Origin: Planctomycetota bacterium
GTDB taxonomy: Bacteria > Planctomycetota > UBA1135 > GCA-002686595
DNA: 64,000 bases
Assembly: GCA_026692665.1 (NCBI GenBank)
Contig: JAPLOF010000048.1
Span: 124,001-188,000 of the forward strand
Direction: 5' to 3'
Part shown: positions 1-9,277 of the stretch, piece after piece
Position numbering within the stretch: position 1 is the first letter of the stretch
Layout of the letters: the number at the start of each line of letters is the position of its first letter
Notes under the pieces: model-generated
The model's input: only the letters and a program-made list of their open reading frames with translations
What the model was told of the DNA's origin: nothing
Databases searched by the model: none
Made by a program: the position numbers and the translations under genes

Positions 1-1
1 G

Positions 2-2104
2 GCGGGCGCCCTGCTGGGCAGCGCCGTGTCCGCGCTGGGCGACGTCAACGTCGACGGATTCAGCGACATCGCTGCCGGTGCGCCGGGTGCCACCGGGGGA
101 CAGGGTAGCGTGACGCTCTTCCACGGACGCGCGACCGGGCTCGCACTCCTAACGCCGGCGGTCACGATCACCAGCGGGATCCCGGGCTCCGAGTTCGGCA
201 CCGCGCTCGCGCTCGTCGGCGACGTGAACCTCGACGGGTTCGGCGATCTCGCTGTCGGTGCTCCGAAAGTCGACAATCCGCAGATCGACGAAGGCCGCAT
301 CTACGTCTACCTCGGCTCCTACACGGGCATCTCGAACACGGTCGCGGGTCAGGAGGAGTCGCAGCAGGCCGGTGCGATGCTCGGCAGCTCGATCGCGCAG
401 TGCGGCGACATCAACGGCGACGGCCGCGCGGAACTCCTCGTCGGAGGCCCCGGATTCGACGCGGCCACCAGCGGCGGCGCGGCGTTCCTCTACCAGGCGC
501 AGCCGGCAGGAGCGGGCATCTCGTTGACGGCACTCGCCGTGCGCGCCGGAGCTCAGGCGAACGGCCAGTACGGTCTCGCGGTCTCGGCCGGCGGCGACGT
601 GAACGGCGACGGCTGGAACGACGTGCTCGTCGGTGCGCCCGATTTCGACGGCAACCTCTCGAACCAGGGGCGCATCTACCTCTACCTCGGCTCGAGCTCG
701 GGCCTCGCCGCGTCCCCTTCCGAGACCTACGATGGCCCGCTCGCGAACGCGCGCTTCGGCGAGTCGATCGCTCTGGGCGGCGACGTGAACGGTGATGGGC
801 TCTCCGATCCGATCGGCGGTGTGCCGAGTGCGAACAACGACGACGGCGGGGTGATCCCCCTGACGGGTGGTGGGGTGACGGCGTGGCGCGTGACCAGCTC
901 GCAACGGCAGGTTTCCGACACGCAGGCCCTCCAGATCCTCGGCCGCACGAACGAGCTGAACCAGTTCCAGATCAACCTGGGCCTGCAGAACAGTGCAGGC
1001 AACACGGCCACCGCCATGTGTCGTGCGCCCGTCAAGCTCGAGTGGGAGATCCAGCCGGTGGGCACCACCCTCAACGGCTCGGCCATCCAAGCGCAGACAG
1101 CGTTCGTGGACAGCGGCGCACTCGGGGGCGGGCTGCGCCTCTTCAAGAACGTCACTGTGCCCATGAGCGGGACCGCCTACCACTGGCGCGCCCGCACCGT
1201 CGTCCGCAACCCCTACTACCCCCACACCCGCTGGACGACGATCCAGCTCGACGGCCTGCAGGAGAAGAAGCTCGGCCTCTCTCCCGACTGCAACAACAAC
1301 GGGATCGGCGACCAACTCGACATCCAGAACGCGACCATTTTCCAGTGCAACAGCAGCCCGGTGGCGACGGCCGACTGCAACGGCAATGGGATCCCGGATC
1401 AATGCGACACGTCTTCTGGGACGAGCCCGGACTGCAACGGCAATTGCGTCCCGGACGGGTGCGAGCTCGTCCTGAACGACTGCAACGGGAACCAGGTCCC
1501 GGACGAGTGTGATCCGGACTGCAACGCCAACTCCTCGCCCGACGACTGCGACATCTCCGGAGGTGGCAGCCTCGACACGAACGGCGACGGAGTACCCGAC
1601 GAGTGCCAGCTCGCGCTCATGGCTGGCGCCAACTTCTGCTTCGGCGACGGCACGGGCACCGCGTGCCCGTGCGCCAACTCGAGCCCGGTCGGGAACCAGG
1701 AAGGCTGCCTGAACTCGCTCGGTACCGCGGGTCGACTGCGTGCGACGGGCATCGCCCGCGTGCAGGCTCCGTTCGACAACTTCACGCTGCTCGGAACCGG
1801 GATGCCGAACAGCTCAGCGCTCTACTTCCAGGGCACGACGCAGCAGTCGAGCGGAAATGGAGCGGTCTTCGGCGACGGCAAGCGCTGCGCGGCGGGGTCC
1901 GTCGTCCGCCTCGCGACGAAGATCAACTCGGCCGGGGCGTCGCAGTACCCGGTGGTCGGCGACCTGTCGATCTCGATCAAGGGCTTGGTACCGGCGGCCG
2001 GCGGCCTGCGCTATTACCAGGTCTGGTACCGCAACGCGGCGGCGTTCTGCACCGCGTCGACGTTCAACTTGTCGAATGGGTTCCGGGTGACCTGGATCCC
2101 GTGA
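2..2104 (+). CDS. FG-GAP repeat secreted protein with Cys-rich C-terminal domain (5' partial)
   Basis: The frame is open to the left edge, so the N-terminus and any signal peptide lie outside the window; a GTG at 26 is probably internal. Counting from base 2, about residues 5-275 hold four or five FG-GAP/VCBS-type repeats (motifs such as GDVNGDGWNDVLVGAP) expected to fold as a calcium-binding beta-propeller. Bases about 1288-1610 encode six or seven short repeats of the form DCNxNxxPDxCD, like thrombospondin type-3 or dockerin calcium loops. From residue about 546 to the end is a 155-residue Cys-rich domain starting CFGDGTG and ending near WYRNAAAFC and VTWIP. The same domain ends the genes at 2192 and 39471. 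It is very likely an extracellular or cell-surface protein; ligand unknown. Confidence 0.85.
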   Translation, partial: AGALLGSAVSALGDVNVDGFSDIAAGAPGATGGQGSVTLFHGRATGLALLTPAVTITSGIPGSEFGTALALVGDVNLDGFGDLAVGAPKVDNPQIDEGRIYVYLGSYTGISNTVAGQEESQQAGAMLGSSIAQCGDINGDGRAELLVGGPGFDAATSGGAAFLYQAQPAGAGISLTALAVRAGAQANGQYGLAVSAGGDVNGDGWNDVLVGAPDFDGNLSNQGRIYLYLGSSSGLAASPSETYDGPLANARFGESIALGGDVNGDGLSDPIGGVPSANNDDGGVIPLTGGGVTAWRVTSSQRQVSDTQALQILGRTNELNQFQINLGLQNSAGNTATAMCRAPVKLEWEIQPVGTTLNGSAIQAQTAFVDSGALGGGLRLFKNVTVPMSGTAYHWRARTVVRNPYYPHTRWTTIQLDGLQEKKLGLSPDCNNNGIGDQLDIQNATIFQCNSSPVATADCNGNGIPDQCDTSSGTSPDCNGNCVPDGCELVLNDCNGNQVPDECDPDCNANSSPDDCDISGGGSLDTNGDGVPDECQLALMAGANFCFGDGTGTACPCANSSPVGNQEGCLNSLGTAGRLRATGIARVQAPFDNFTLLGTGMPNSSALYFQGTTQQSSGNGAVFGDGKRCAAGSVVRLATKINSAGASQYPVVGDLSISIKGLVPAAGGLRYYQVWYRNAAAFCTASTFNLSNGFRVTWIP

Positions 2105-2135
2105 ATCGCGCCGGAATCGGGCGCGCGCCAAGGCA

Positions 2136-2177
2136 CGAGCCCGGCTGGATCCCTCGCGGAGGATCCAGCCGGGCTCG
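2136..2177. terminator. Bidirectional terminator hairpin
   Basis: A perfect 17-bp inverted repeat (2136-2152 and 2161-2177) with an 8-base loop lies between two convergent stop codons (2104 and 2192). There is no long T tract, but the stem is very stable, and its position fits a shared transcription terminator. Confidence 0.85.
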
Positions 2178-2191
2178 CTTCCTTCACCGAA

Positions 2192-3310
2192 CTACGGCGC
2201 CCACTGGATCGTCAGCGCGCTCGACAGGTTGAACGTGCTCGCGGTGCAGAACACCGCCGCGTTGCGGTACCACACCTGGTAGTGGCGCACGCCGCCGCCG
2301 CCCGGTAGCGAGCCGCGCACCGACACCGGGATGTCGCCCGGGATCCCGAACCCATACTGCGCGACGCCGGCCGCAGCCGAGCGCGTGGCGAGGCGGATCA
2401 CGCTCGACGACACGCACAGGAGCCCGTCGCCGAACGGGGCGCCGTTGCCGCCGTTCTGCTGGTTGTTGCCCTGGAAGAAGAGGCAGTTCGCCGTCGCCGG
2501 CACGCCTTCGCCGCGCAGGAGCACCTGGTCGTTCGCCACGCTGGCGATGCCCGACGCGGTGAGCTTCGCCCCGCGGCCCGTGCTGTTCGCGCAGCCTTCG
2601 CCGGCGTTGCCGCTCTGGCCCGGATCGCACGGGCACAGCACCGGTCCGGATCCGTCGCCGAAGCAGTAGGCCGTGCCGAGGGACCCGCCGCCGCCGCAGT
2701 TCGCGCGCTCGTACTTCACGTAGATCAGCCAGTCGCCGCTGACGCCCAAGGCGCACGCGTCGTAGAAGCCGGGCGGCAGGCCGGACACGACCTTGATGCG
2801 GTTCTTGCCGGGAGAACAGCCGTTGCTGTCCTCGACGGTGCTCGGCGGGTACACGCCGCCCGACGGCACGTTGACCTGGTTGAAGAAGCGCAGGCCGACC
2901 GTGAAGGGCCCGGAGTTGATCAGCGCGGTGGGCGACGTCGTCGTGATGTCGAACTCGTTGATGAAGCCGTCCGTGAGCTGCGGCGCGAAGTACTGGTAGG
3001 CGGGTTGGGCGCCGCCGCTCGGGATGCCGGTGTAGACCACCAGAGAGTCCTCGACGGCCTGCAGCGCCCCGCCGCTCTGCGAGCCCCAGCCGATCGCGAT
3101 CTTCGTGATGACGATCGGGAAGTCGGCCGCGGGCACCTGGCTGAAGACGGCCAGCGCCTCCTCGTTCGGCACGAAGCACGGGCACGAGATCGAGCCGGCG
3201 CCGACGTAGTTCTGGACCGGCCCGAGCTCGGGACACTGCGCGCCGGCGGAGGCCGCGGCGAGGGCCAGGGTCAGGAGCGGGAGCGCGACGCTGGAGGGGG
3301 CACGGAACAT
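2192..3310 (-). CDS. Secreted protein with the shared Cys-rich C-terminal domain
   Basis: 372 residues from an ATG at 3310. Residues 1-24 form a clear Sec signal peptide with cleavage expected near SAGA-Q. Residues about 25-210 are a Cys-containing region that I do not recognise. Residues about 215-372 are the same C-terminal domain as in the genes ending at 2104 and 41399: it starts CFGDGSG, contains LFFQG and FGDGLLC, and ends WYRNAAVFCTASTFNLS then a short strand ending WAP. It converges on the gene ending at 2104 across a strong hairpin. Probably extracellular; no enzyme motif seen. Confidence 0.85.
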   Translation of the reverse strand: MFRAPSSVALPLLTLALAAASAGAQCPELGPVQNYVGAGSISCPCFVPNEEALAVFSQVPAADFPIVITKIAIGWGSQSGGALQAVEDSLVVYTGIPSGGAQPAYQYFAPQLTDGFINEFDITTTSPTALINSGPFTVGLRFFNQVNVPSGGVYPPSTVEDSNGCSPGKNRIKVVSGLPPGFYDACALGVSGDWLIYVKYERANCGGGGSLGTAYCFGDGSGPVLCPCDPGQSGNAGEGCANSTGRGAKLTASGIASVANDQVLLRGEGVPATANCLFFQGNNQQNGGNGAPFGDGLLCVSSSVIRLATRSAAAGVAQYGFGIPGDIPVSVRGSLPGGGGVRHYQVWYRNAAVFCTASTFNLSSALTIQWAP

Positions 3311-3451
3311 GCGGTTCGAGTCCGAGAGAGCCGGGGGGACGAGGTCCTCGGAGCGGGGACCTCTCCTCGGAAGCTACCCCACCGCCCCAAGGCGTCAAGA
3401 TGGCCCGCACGTTCGTGTGCCCCGGCGAGAGGTTTCGAGCCTCCCGACCGC

Positions 3452-3457
3452 TATCCT
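3452..3457 (+). promoter_or_regulatory. Possible -10 box (TATCCT) for the ABC cassette
   Basis: TATCCT lies 15 bases before the ATG at 3473, with no Shine-Dalgarno sequence between. It matches the TAnnnT boxes found before other first genes here, though with longer spacing. No TTGACA-like -35 is seen. Confidence 0.4.
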
Positions 3458-3472
3458 CCGCGCTTCCGCCGC

Positions 3473-4204
3473 ATGATCCGCGTCACCGAAGTCACGAAGC
3501 GCTACGGCGAGCACCTGGCCGTCGATCGCGTCTCCTTCGCGGTCGAGGCCGGCGAGGTCGTCGGCTTCCTCGGCCCGAATGGCGCGGGCAAGTCCACGAT
3601 CCTGCGCATGCTCGCGACCAGCCTCGCGCCCACGTCGGGCGTCGTCACGGTCGCGGGTCACGACGTCGCCCGCGAGCCGCTCGCGGCGCGCGCGGTGTGC
3701 GGTTATCTCGCCGAGCACAACCCGCTGTTCGAGTCGATGCGCGTCGCGGAGTGGCTCGACTTCGCCGCGGCCGTCCACGGTCTCGAGGGCGCGCGCCGCA
3801 AGGAACGGCGCGAGTTCGTCGTCGACCGCTGTGGTCTCGCCGAAGTGCTCGCGCGGCCGATCAAGGCCTGTTCGAAGGGTTTCCGTCAGCGCATCGGGCT
3901 CGCGGCGGCGATCCTCCACGATCCGCCGGTGCTCCTGCTCGACGAGCCCACGCACGGCCTCGATCCGCTCCAGGTCGTCGCGTTCCGCGACCTCGTGCGC
4001 GAGCTGCGGCCGGGGCGCGCGATCCTCCTCTCGAGCCACGTCCTGGCCGAGGTCGCCGAGTCGAGCGATCGACTGCTGGCGATCCAGCGCGGGCGGATCG
4101 TCCTGGACCGCACGTTGACCGACCTGCGCGCGAGCGCGGGGAACGCCGCGGGTTCCATCGAGGCCCAGGTCCTCGCGGCCGTGCGTGCGGGAGCAGTTCC
4201 GTGA
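3473..4204 (+). CDS. ABC transporter ATP-binding protein (GldA-like)
   Basis: 243 residues from an ATG at 3473; this start leaves the usual short strand before the Walker A motif. Motifs present are Walker A GPNGAGKST (about residues 35-43), an ABC signature of the SKGFRQR type used by ABC-2 exporters, Walker B LLLDEPTHGLDP and the switch histidine region LSSHV. It should energise the permease encoded next, whose GTG start overlaps this stop by four bases. It is the first gene of a four-gene cassette resembling the Gld/ABC-2 systems of gliding bacteria. The substrate is unknown; ATPase identity is secure, cassette function is not. Confidence 0.93.
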   Translation: MIRVTEVTKRYGEHLAVDRVSFAVEAGEVVGFLGPNGAGKSTILRMLATSLAPTSGVVTVAGHDVAREPLAARAVCGYLAEHNPLFESMRVAEWLDFAAAVHGLEGARRKERREFVVDRCGLAEVLARPIKACSKGFRQRIGLAAAILHDPPVLLLDEPTHGLDPLQVVAFRDLVRELRPGRAILLSSHVLAEVAESSDRLLAIQRGRIVLDRTLTDLRASAGNAAGSIEAQVLAAVRAGAVP

Positions 4205-5010
4205 GCGCGCCGGCCCCTTCCCCCGCGGCGAACTCGGCGCCGCAGTCCGCGACCCGGACGGTGCTGCGAGCCCGGGGGTTCGCCGGATTCCGCGCCGTGT
4301 TCGCGCGCGAGTTCGCGGCCGCGTTCGACTCCCCCATCGCCTACGTCGCGATCGGAGCGACCCTGCTGGCGACGACGAGCTGGTTCCTGAACGAGTTCTT
4401 CCTGACCGGCAAGCTCGACCTGGCGCCGTTCTTCCACTCGCTGCCCTGGACGCTCGCGGCGCTCTCGCCCGCGCTCGGCATGCGTTTGTGGTCCGAGGAC
4501 CTGCGCACGCGCACGTTCGAGCTGTGGCGCACGCTGCCGCTCTCCGCGGCGCAGGTCGTCCTGGGCAAGTACGCCGCGGCGCTGGCGGTGCTGGCCCTGT
4601 TCCTCGCGGGGTCCGCGCCGCTCGTCGTCCTGCTCGAGTGGCTCGGGAGCCCCGACCTGGGCGCGATCCTCGCCGGGTATCTCGGCACGTTCCTGCTGGG
4701 CGCCGAGCTGCTCGCGATCGCGGCGTTCATTTCGAGCCGCACGGCCGACCAGATCACGGCCTTCCTGCTCTCGGCGCTCGCGGCGCTCCTGATCCTCGCG
4801 CTCGGCGAGCCGCACGTCGTCGCGATCGTCGACGGCCTCGCGCCCGATCTCGGGCTGGGGACGTTCCTCGCCCGCACGATCTCGCCGCTGCCGCACTTCG
4901 GCCAGTTCGTGCGCGGTTTCGTGCCGTTCGCCGGCGTCGTCCAGATGGTCGGCGTCGCGGCCGTGTTCCTCCACCTGAACGCGCGCAGCGTGGACGAGGA
5001 ACGATCGTGA
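4201..5010 (+). CDS. ABC-2 type permease (GldF-like)
   Basis: 269 residues from a GTG at 4201 that overlaps the ATPase stop as GTGA, implying translational coupling. After a Pro/Ala-rich N-terminus, about six membrane segments follow. The conserved pattern LWSEDLRTRTFELWRTLP is typical of the coupling region of ABC-2 permeases of the GldF/NosY type. It should form the membrane channel with the ATPase upstream. The next gene again overlaps by GTGA. Confidence 0.88.
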   Translation: MSAPAPSPAANSAPQSATRTVLRARGFAGFRAVFAREFAAAFDSPIAYVAIGATLLATTSWFLNEFFLTGKLDLAPFFHSLPWTLAALSPALGMRLWSEDLRTRTFELWRTLPLSAAQVVLGKYAAALAVLALFLAGSAPLVVLLEWLGSPDLGAILAGYLGTFLLGAELLAIAAFISSRTADQITAFLLSALAALLILALGEPHVVAIVDGLAPDLGLGTFLARTISPLPHFGQFVRGFVPFAGVVQMVGVAAVFLHLNARSVDEERS

Positions 5011-8000
5011 AGCGCGCGGCCGTCGCGACGATCGTCCTCGCCGTCGCGCTCGTCGCCTGCGCCCTCGTCCTGGCGCGCATCGTCGCGGCGCCCGGCGGGA
5101 ACGGCATCGAGCTCGGGCGCGCGCGCGTCGCCAGCGTGGAGCCGGCCTTGCGCGCGCGGGTTGCGCGCGGCGACCTCGACATCCTCGTGCAGTGGTTCGG
5201 GCCCGCGGAGGCCGAGCGGCCCGCGGGCTACGACGGCGTGGAGGCGGACGTCCGCGCGGCTTTCGCGGCCCTCGAGCGTGCTGCCCCCGGCCGCGTCCGC
5301 ACGCAGATCCTGCGCCCCGACACCGATCCGGAGGCTCGCCGGCACGCGGAAGCGCTCGGCCTCGCGCCCTTCCGCGCGCGGCGCATCGTGCGCGACGGCT
5401 GGACGGACGTGCCGGTGTGGTCGGCGCTGCGCACCGTCGTCGCCGGCCGCGGCGCGAGCGTCGTGCGCGCGCTCACGCCCGAACTCGCGGACGGAACGCA
5501 GGGGCTCATCGCGGCCGGGATCGCCGAGATCGAGGCTCCGCGCCGAGCGCGCATCGCTCTGTCCGCTCCGCCAGGGCATGCGCGCCTGCGCGCCCTGTTG
5601 CGCGAGCTCGGCGACGTGACCGACATCGACTTCGACACGGATGTGTCACTGCCACCGGACGTCGATCTGCTCGTCTGGATCGCGCCAGCGCGCGTCGAGG
5701 CGCCACATGTCGCGCGCCTGCGCTCGTTCGTCGATCGCGGCGGCAGCGCGTTCGTCGCGGCCGACCGCTTCCACGCGCGCGTCGAAGGCGAGGACCTCGT
5801 GCTCGAGCCGGCAGCCGCCGCGGGCGACGCCCTGTACGCCGATCTCGGCCTCGCGCTGGACGCGAGCCCGCTGCTCGAGGCGCCCCCGGCCGAGGCGGCC
5901 GGTTCCGGAGCGACGTGGACCTGGCACGTCGCGCGCTCCATCGGCTCACGGCAGGACTTCCGTGCGCTGTCGTCTCAGCCGAACGGGACCATCGCCTTCC
6001 AGGCCCCGACCGCGCTCTCCCCCGACGCGGCGCGCCTGCGAGCGACGGGCTCGACCTTCACGTCGCTCGCCACCTCCTCCGACCGCTGCTTCCGGCTCCC
6101 CGCCGGAGCCGGGAGCGATCGCGTGCGGATCGCCGACCTCGCGCGCGGCGGCCTCGGTGCCGCGGAACCTCCGCGCGCGCTGCTCGCGCTCGTCGCTCCC
6201 GAGGATCCGACGCGCGGCAGCGTCGTCGTCGCGGCATCCGCGGCGCCCTTCGGTGACCGCGGCCTCGCCGACGCGAACTTCGTGCACGAGGAGCTGGTCC
6301 GCGTGCTCGTGCGCGGGCTCGCCTCGACCGAGCGCCGCGCTCTCGCGACCGTCGCGCGCGCGCGGCCCGCGCCCTTGCCCGAAGCGACCAGCGCGGAACG
6401 CTGGACGGCGCGCGCCCTGTGCATCGCGCTCGTGCCGCTCGTGCTCCTCGCGGTCGGGCTCGCGCGCGGAGCGCTCTCGCTGCGCGACTTCACTGGCCGC
6501 GCGTTCCTCCTGCCCGCACTGGGCATTCTCGCCTGCGCCGCCGTGGGTCTCGTCGCTTTCGCCATCCCCGCGCGCGCGGGGCTCGACCTTTCTGCCGCGT
6601 CCGTCCACGGCCTGCCACCGGAGCTCCTGCGCATCGCGGCGGATGCCGCGGGCGAGGGCGCGTCGATCACCGCGGCCGTCTCCGACGGTGCCGCGCTGCC
6701 TCCCGACCTGCGTCCGCTGGCGCGCGAGCTGGCTGCGCGCTGCGAGCGGGTGGCGCGTGCAACGCCTGGACTTGGGTTCCGCGAACTCGCGCCCGACGCG
6801 ATCGGGGCCGCGGAGCACTCGGCGCTCGGCATCCGACGCCTCGAGCGCACGAGCACGACGGACGAATCCCGCTCCACGCAGTCGTTCTTCGCGACCCTCG
6901 TCGTCGAACGGGGCACGCAGCGCCGCGTGCTCGACTTCCCGGACGCGGAGTCGTTCCGGCACGCCGATTTCCGCCTCGCGCTGGCGCTGCGCGACGTCGC
7001 CCTCGGGAGGAGCACGGTGGTGGCCTTCGCCTCCGAGCCGGCCCGCGTCACGCCGGCGGAATCCCTCGAGCTCTACCAACGCCGCGGCCTCTTCGCTCCC
7101 GGGACCGGCGACCCGTTCGCGGCGGCCCGCGCCCTGCTCGCACGCAACGGCTTCGAGGTGCAGAGCCTCGACTTCGCGCGAGCGCAAGGCGGCCCCGATG
7201 GCGAACGACTCTCCGACACGGCGCTCCTCGTCTGGATGCAGCCACGTCGCGACGCGACCGCGGGCGCGAGGCAGCTCGCGCGTCACCTGGCGGCGGGCGG
7301 TCGGGCGCTCGTCGCGGCGCAGCAGAACCGCATCCGCCCCAGGGTCCGTTCGGATCGCGCCGGCGACGCGGCCCTGTGGCCCGAGCCGCTCTTCCCCGAC
7401 CTGGACCGACTGTGGCTGCCCGCGCTCGGCCTGCGCCTCGCGCCCGAACTGGTCCTCGACACGCAGAGCGGTGTCCTGCGCACCGAGGGCACGCGCGAGC
7501 GCGGCGGTCGCGTCGAGAGCGTGGCGATGGACCTCGCGAATCCGCTCGTCGTGCGCTCGACACCCGCGGATCGGCCGGTCACGCCGTTCACGGCCGGCGT
7601 GGGCGATCTCCTGCTGCCGAGCCCGACGCGGATCCTCGTGGACCGTGATGTCCTGCGACGCGCGAACCTGACGGCCACGACGGTGCTCGCCACCTCGGAC
7701 GGGGCGTGGACCGCGCCGTGGACCGGCGGCGACGTGCCGGCTGCCGCGTTCCAGGCTCCCGCGGGTCCGCGCGCGATTTCGACGCTCGGAGTCCTCGTCG
7801 AAGGCGCCTTCCCCGGGCCATCCGCGGATCCGGCGCTGGGCATCCCGGACGAGGTCGCGAGTTCTGGCGTACACCGCGGTCGGCTGGTCCTGGTCGGCGC
7901 GTCCGAACCGTTCACGGACGCGAACCTCGGAGCCGCGGGAGCGGACCACGCGCGGCTCCTGCTGCAGACGTGCGCCGCGCTCGCCCTGCCGGAGGAGTAC

Positions 8001-8189
8001 GCGACGCTGCTCGCGCGCGAGCCTTCGGTCGGCGGCTACCGTGCGCTCGAGCCCGCCGAGCGCATCCGCGCGCGCGCGATCACGATCGCCGCGGGTCCGG
8101 CGCTGATCCTCCTGCTCGCGTTCGGCTGGCGCACATGGCGCGGTCGACGACACGGTCTCGCCACCGCCCGCTCGGGAGTCGCGACGTGA
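5007..8189 (+). CDS. GldG-like ABC accessory protein, internally duplicated
   Basis: 1060 residues from a GTG at 5007, overlapping the permease stop by four bases. There is a membrane anchor at about 4-24, a GldG-like extracytoplasmic region to about 460, two further membrane segments at about 469-488 and 500-523, a second GldG-like region to about 1015, and a final membrane segment at about 1025-1045. The two halves look like repeats: both contain a strand followed by LLVWI/LVWMQP, then a helix and GGSAFVAADR or GGRALVAAQQ. GldG proteins are usually about 550 residues, so this looks like a tandem fusion of two. The role is inferred to be the periplasmic partner of the ABC-2 permease. Confidence 0.8.
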   Translation: MKRAAVATIVLAVALVACALVLARIVAAPGGNGIELGRARVASVEPALRARVARGDLDILVQWFGPAEAERPAGYDGVEADVRAAFAALERAAPGRVRTQILRPDTDPEARRHAEALGLAPFRARRIVRDGWTDVPVWSALRTVVAGRGASVVRALTPELADGTQGLIAAGIAEIEAPRRARIALSAPPGHARLRALLRELGDVTDIDFDTDVSLPPDVDLLVWIAPARVEAPHVARLRSFVDRGGSAFVAADRFHARVEGEDLVLEPAAAAGDALYADLGLALDASPLLEAPPAEAAGSGATWTWHVARSIGSRQDFRALSSQPNGTIAFQAPTALSPDAARLRATGSTFTSLATSSDRCFRLPAGAGSDRVRIADLARGGLGAAEPPRALLALVAPEDPTRGSVVVAASAAPFGDRGLADANFVHEELVRVLVRGLASTERRALATVARARPAPLPEATSAERWTARALCIALVPLVLLAVGLARGALSLRDFTGRAFLLPALGILACAAVGLVAFAIPARAGLDLSAASVHGLPPELLRIAADAAGEGASITAAVSDGAALPPDLRPLARELAARCERVARATPGLGFRELAPDAIGAAEHSALGIRRLERTSTTDESRSTQSFFATLVVERGTQRRVLDFPDAESFRHADFRLALALRDVALGRSTVVAFASEPARVTPAESLELYQRRGLFAPGTGDPFAAARALLARNGFEVQSLDFARAQGGPDGERLSDTALLVWMQPRRDATAGARQLARHLAAGGRALVAAQQNRIRPRVRSDRAGDAALWPEPLFPDLDRLWLPALGLRLAPELVLDTQSGVLRTEGTRERGGRVESVAMDLANPLVVRSTPADRPVTPFTAGVGDLLLPSPTRILVDRDVLRRANLTATTVLATSDGAWTAPWTGGDVPAAAFQAPAGPRAISTLGVLVEGAFPGPSADPALGIPDEVASSGVHRGRLVLVGASEPFTDANLGAAGADHARLLLQTCAALALPEEYATLLAREPSVGGYRALEPAERIRARAITIAAGPALILLLAFGWRTWRGRRHGLATARSGVAT

Positions 8190-9214
8190 AGACGGGTGCG
8201 ATCGCCGCTGTCGCGTGCACGTTGCTCGTCGCGCTGGTCGCTCTCGAGCGCGGTATCGCGCGTCGCGACGACGGGACGGCCCCCGTCGTGGAGCGTCTCG
8301 TTCCAGGGGAGAGGCTCGCGGGCCGCACGACGGCGGCGTTCACCCTCGAGTCGAACGGCGCGCGGCTCTCCTACCTGCGCTCGAAAGGACTGTGGCGCTG
8401 CCGCGAGGCCTTCGGCGCGGTTTGCGAGGGCGAGAAGGTCGAGTCGTTCCTCGGCTCCGTGCTCGAGACGCGCGGCGTGCTCGTGTGCGCCGGAGATGCC
8501 TGCGTCGAACGCGCACGACTGTCCGCGCCCGAGGGACTGCGGCTCGCTCTGCACGGGAGCAAGTTCCTCTCCGATCCCGATCGCGACACCCTCGTCGAGC
8601 TCGCATTCGCGCCCGCCTCCGATCCCGCGGGAGCGACGTTCGCGGAGCTCTCCGGAACGCGGCGCGTGTTGGCTGTCGACCACGACCCGCGTCGCTTCCT
8701 GGACGCAGAGGGACGGCCCGCTCCGCTCGTCGACACGCGCGTGCTCGCCGGCTGTTTCGCGCCCGGTTTCGCCGGGTTCGAGCGCATGTTCGTCGACCAG
8801 GGCGGCCGTTCCGTCGAGCTCGCCAGCGATCCACCGGCGGAGCCCGGCGCGGAGCGCAGCTGGGCCCTCGTCGAGGCCGGCACGCGACGCGAGGCCCTGA
8901 TCTGGCGTGTCGGAGGCTACGTTTCGCTCTGGGTCCGCCTGCGCTGGGAAGGCCTCGCGGACCCGAAGCAGGCCGCGGCGCTCGGCCTCGATCCGCCCTA
9001 CGCCACGATCACGCTCGCGCCGAGCACCGGCGACCCGTTCGAGGTCCGCGTCTCCCCGCCGGACGCCGCGAACCGTATCCACGTGTGGAACCGGGCGACG
9101 AACGTGGTCGCCTGGGTGCGCGCGGAACTGCTGCCCGAGCTCGTGCCGGAAGCGGCGGACTTCACGCGCGTGGAAGGCGGGAATCCGTGGGAGAAGTGGC
9201 TCGCGCCGCGTTGA
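8186..9214 (+). CDS. DUF4340-like membrane-anchored protein of the ABC cassette
   Basis: 342 residues from a GTG at 8186 overlapping the previous stop as GTGA. One N-terminal membrane segment (about residues 4-20) is followed by an extracytoplasmic domain. Proteins of the DUF4340 type are commonly encoded last in ABC-2/GldG cassettes; the assignment rests mainly on that position, the overall layout and the GTP/PLA-like short strands, so it is weaker than for the neighbours. A hairpin terminator follows immediately. Confidence 0.65.
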   Translation: MKTGAIAAVACTLLVALVALERGIARRDDGTAPVVERLVPGERLAGRTTAAFTLESNGARLSYLRSKGLWRCREAFGAVCEGEKVESFLGSVLETRGVLVCAGDACVERARLSAPEGLRLALHGSKFLSDPDRDTLVELAFAPASDPAGATFAELSGTRRVLAVDHDPRRFLDAEGRPAPLVDTRVLAGCFAPGFAGFERMFVDQGGRSVELASDPPAEPGAERSWALVEAGTRREALIWRVGGYVSLWVRLRWEGLADPKQAAALGLDPPYATITLAPSTGDPFEVRVSPPDAANRIHVWNRATNVVAWVRAELLPELVPEAADFTRVEGGNPWEKWLAPR

Positions 9215-9228
9215 GTCCGGAGAGATGG

Positions 9229-9266
9229 ACCCGCGTGGCTGCCCCGGGCAGGAACAGCCAGCGGGT
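9229..9266. terminator. Bidirectional terminator hairpin
   Basis: The arms 9229-9241 and 9255-9266 pair as ACCCGC and TGGCTG with GCGGGT and CAGCCA, a 12-bp stem with one bulged G at 9235. The 13-base loop can itself pair (CTGCCC/GGGCAG region). It sits between convergent stops at 9214 and 9278. Confidence 0.7.
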
Positions 9267-9277
9267 TCCGTTCCGGC

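Noticed and set aside
1288-1610. Tandem DNA repeat or CRISPR-like array
   Set aside because: The periodicity is at protein level (DCNxN calcium-loop motifs) inside a coding region; the DNA units differ in sequence and length. No CRISPR array was seen anywhere in the window.
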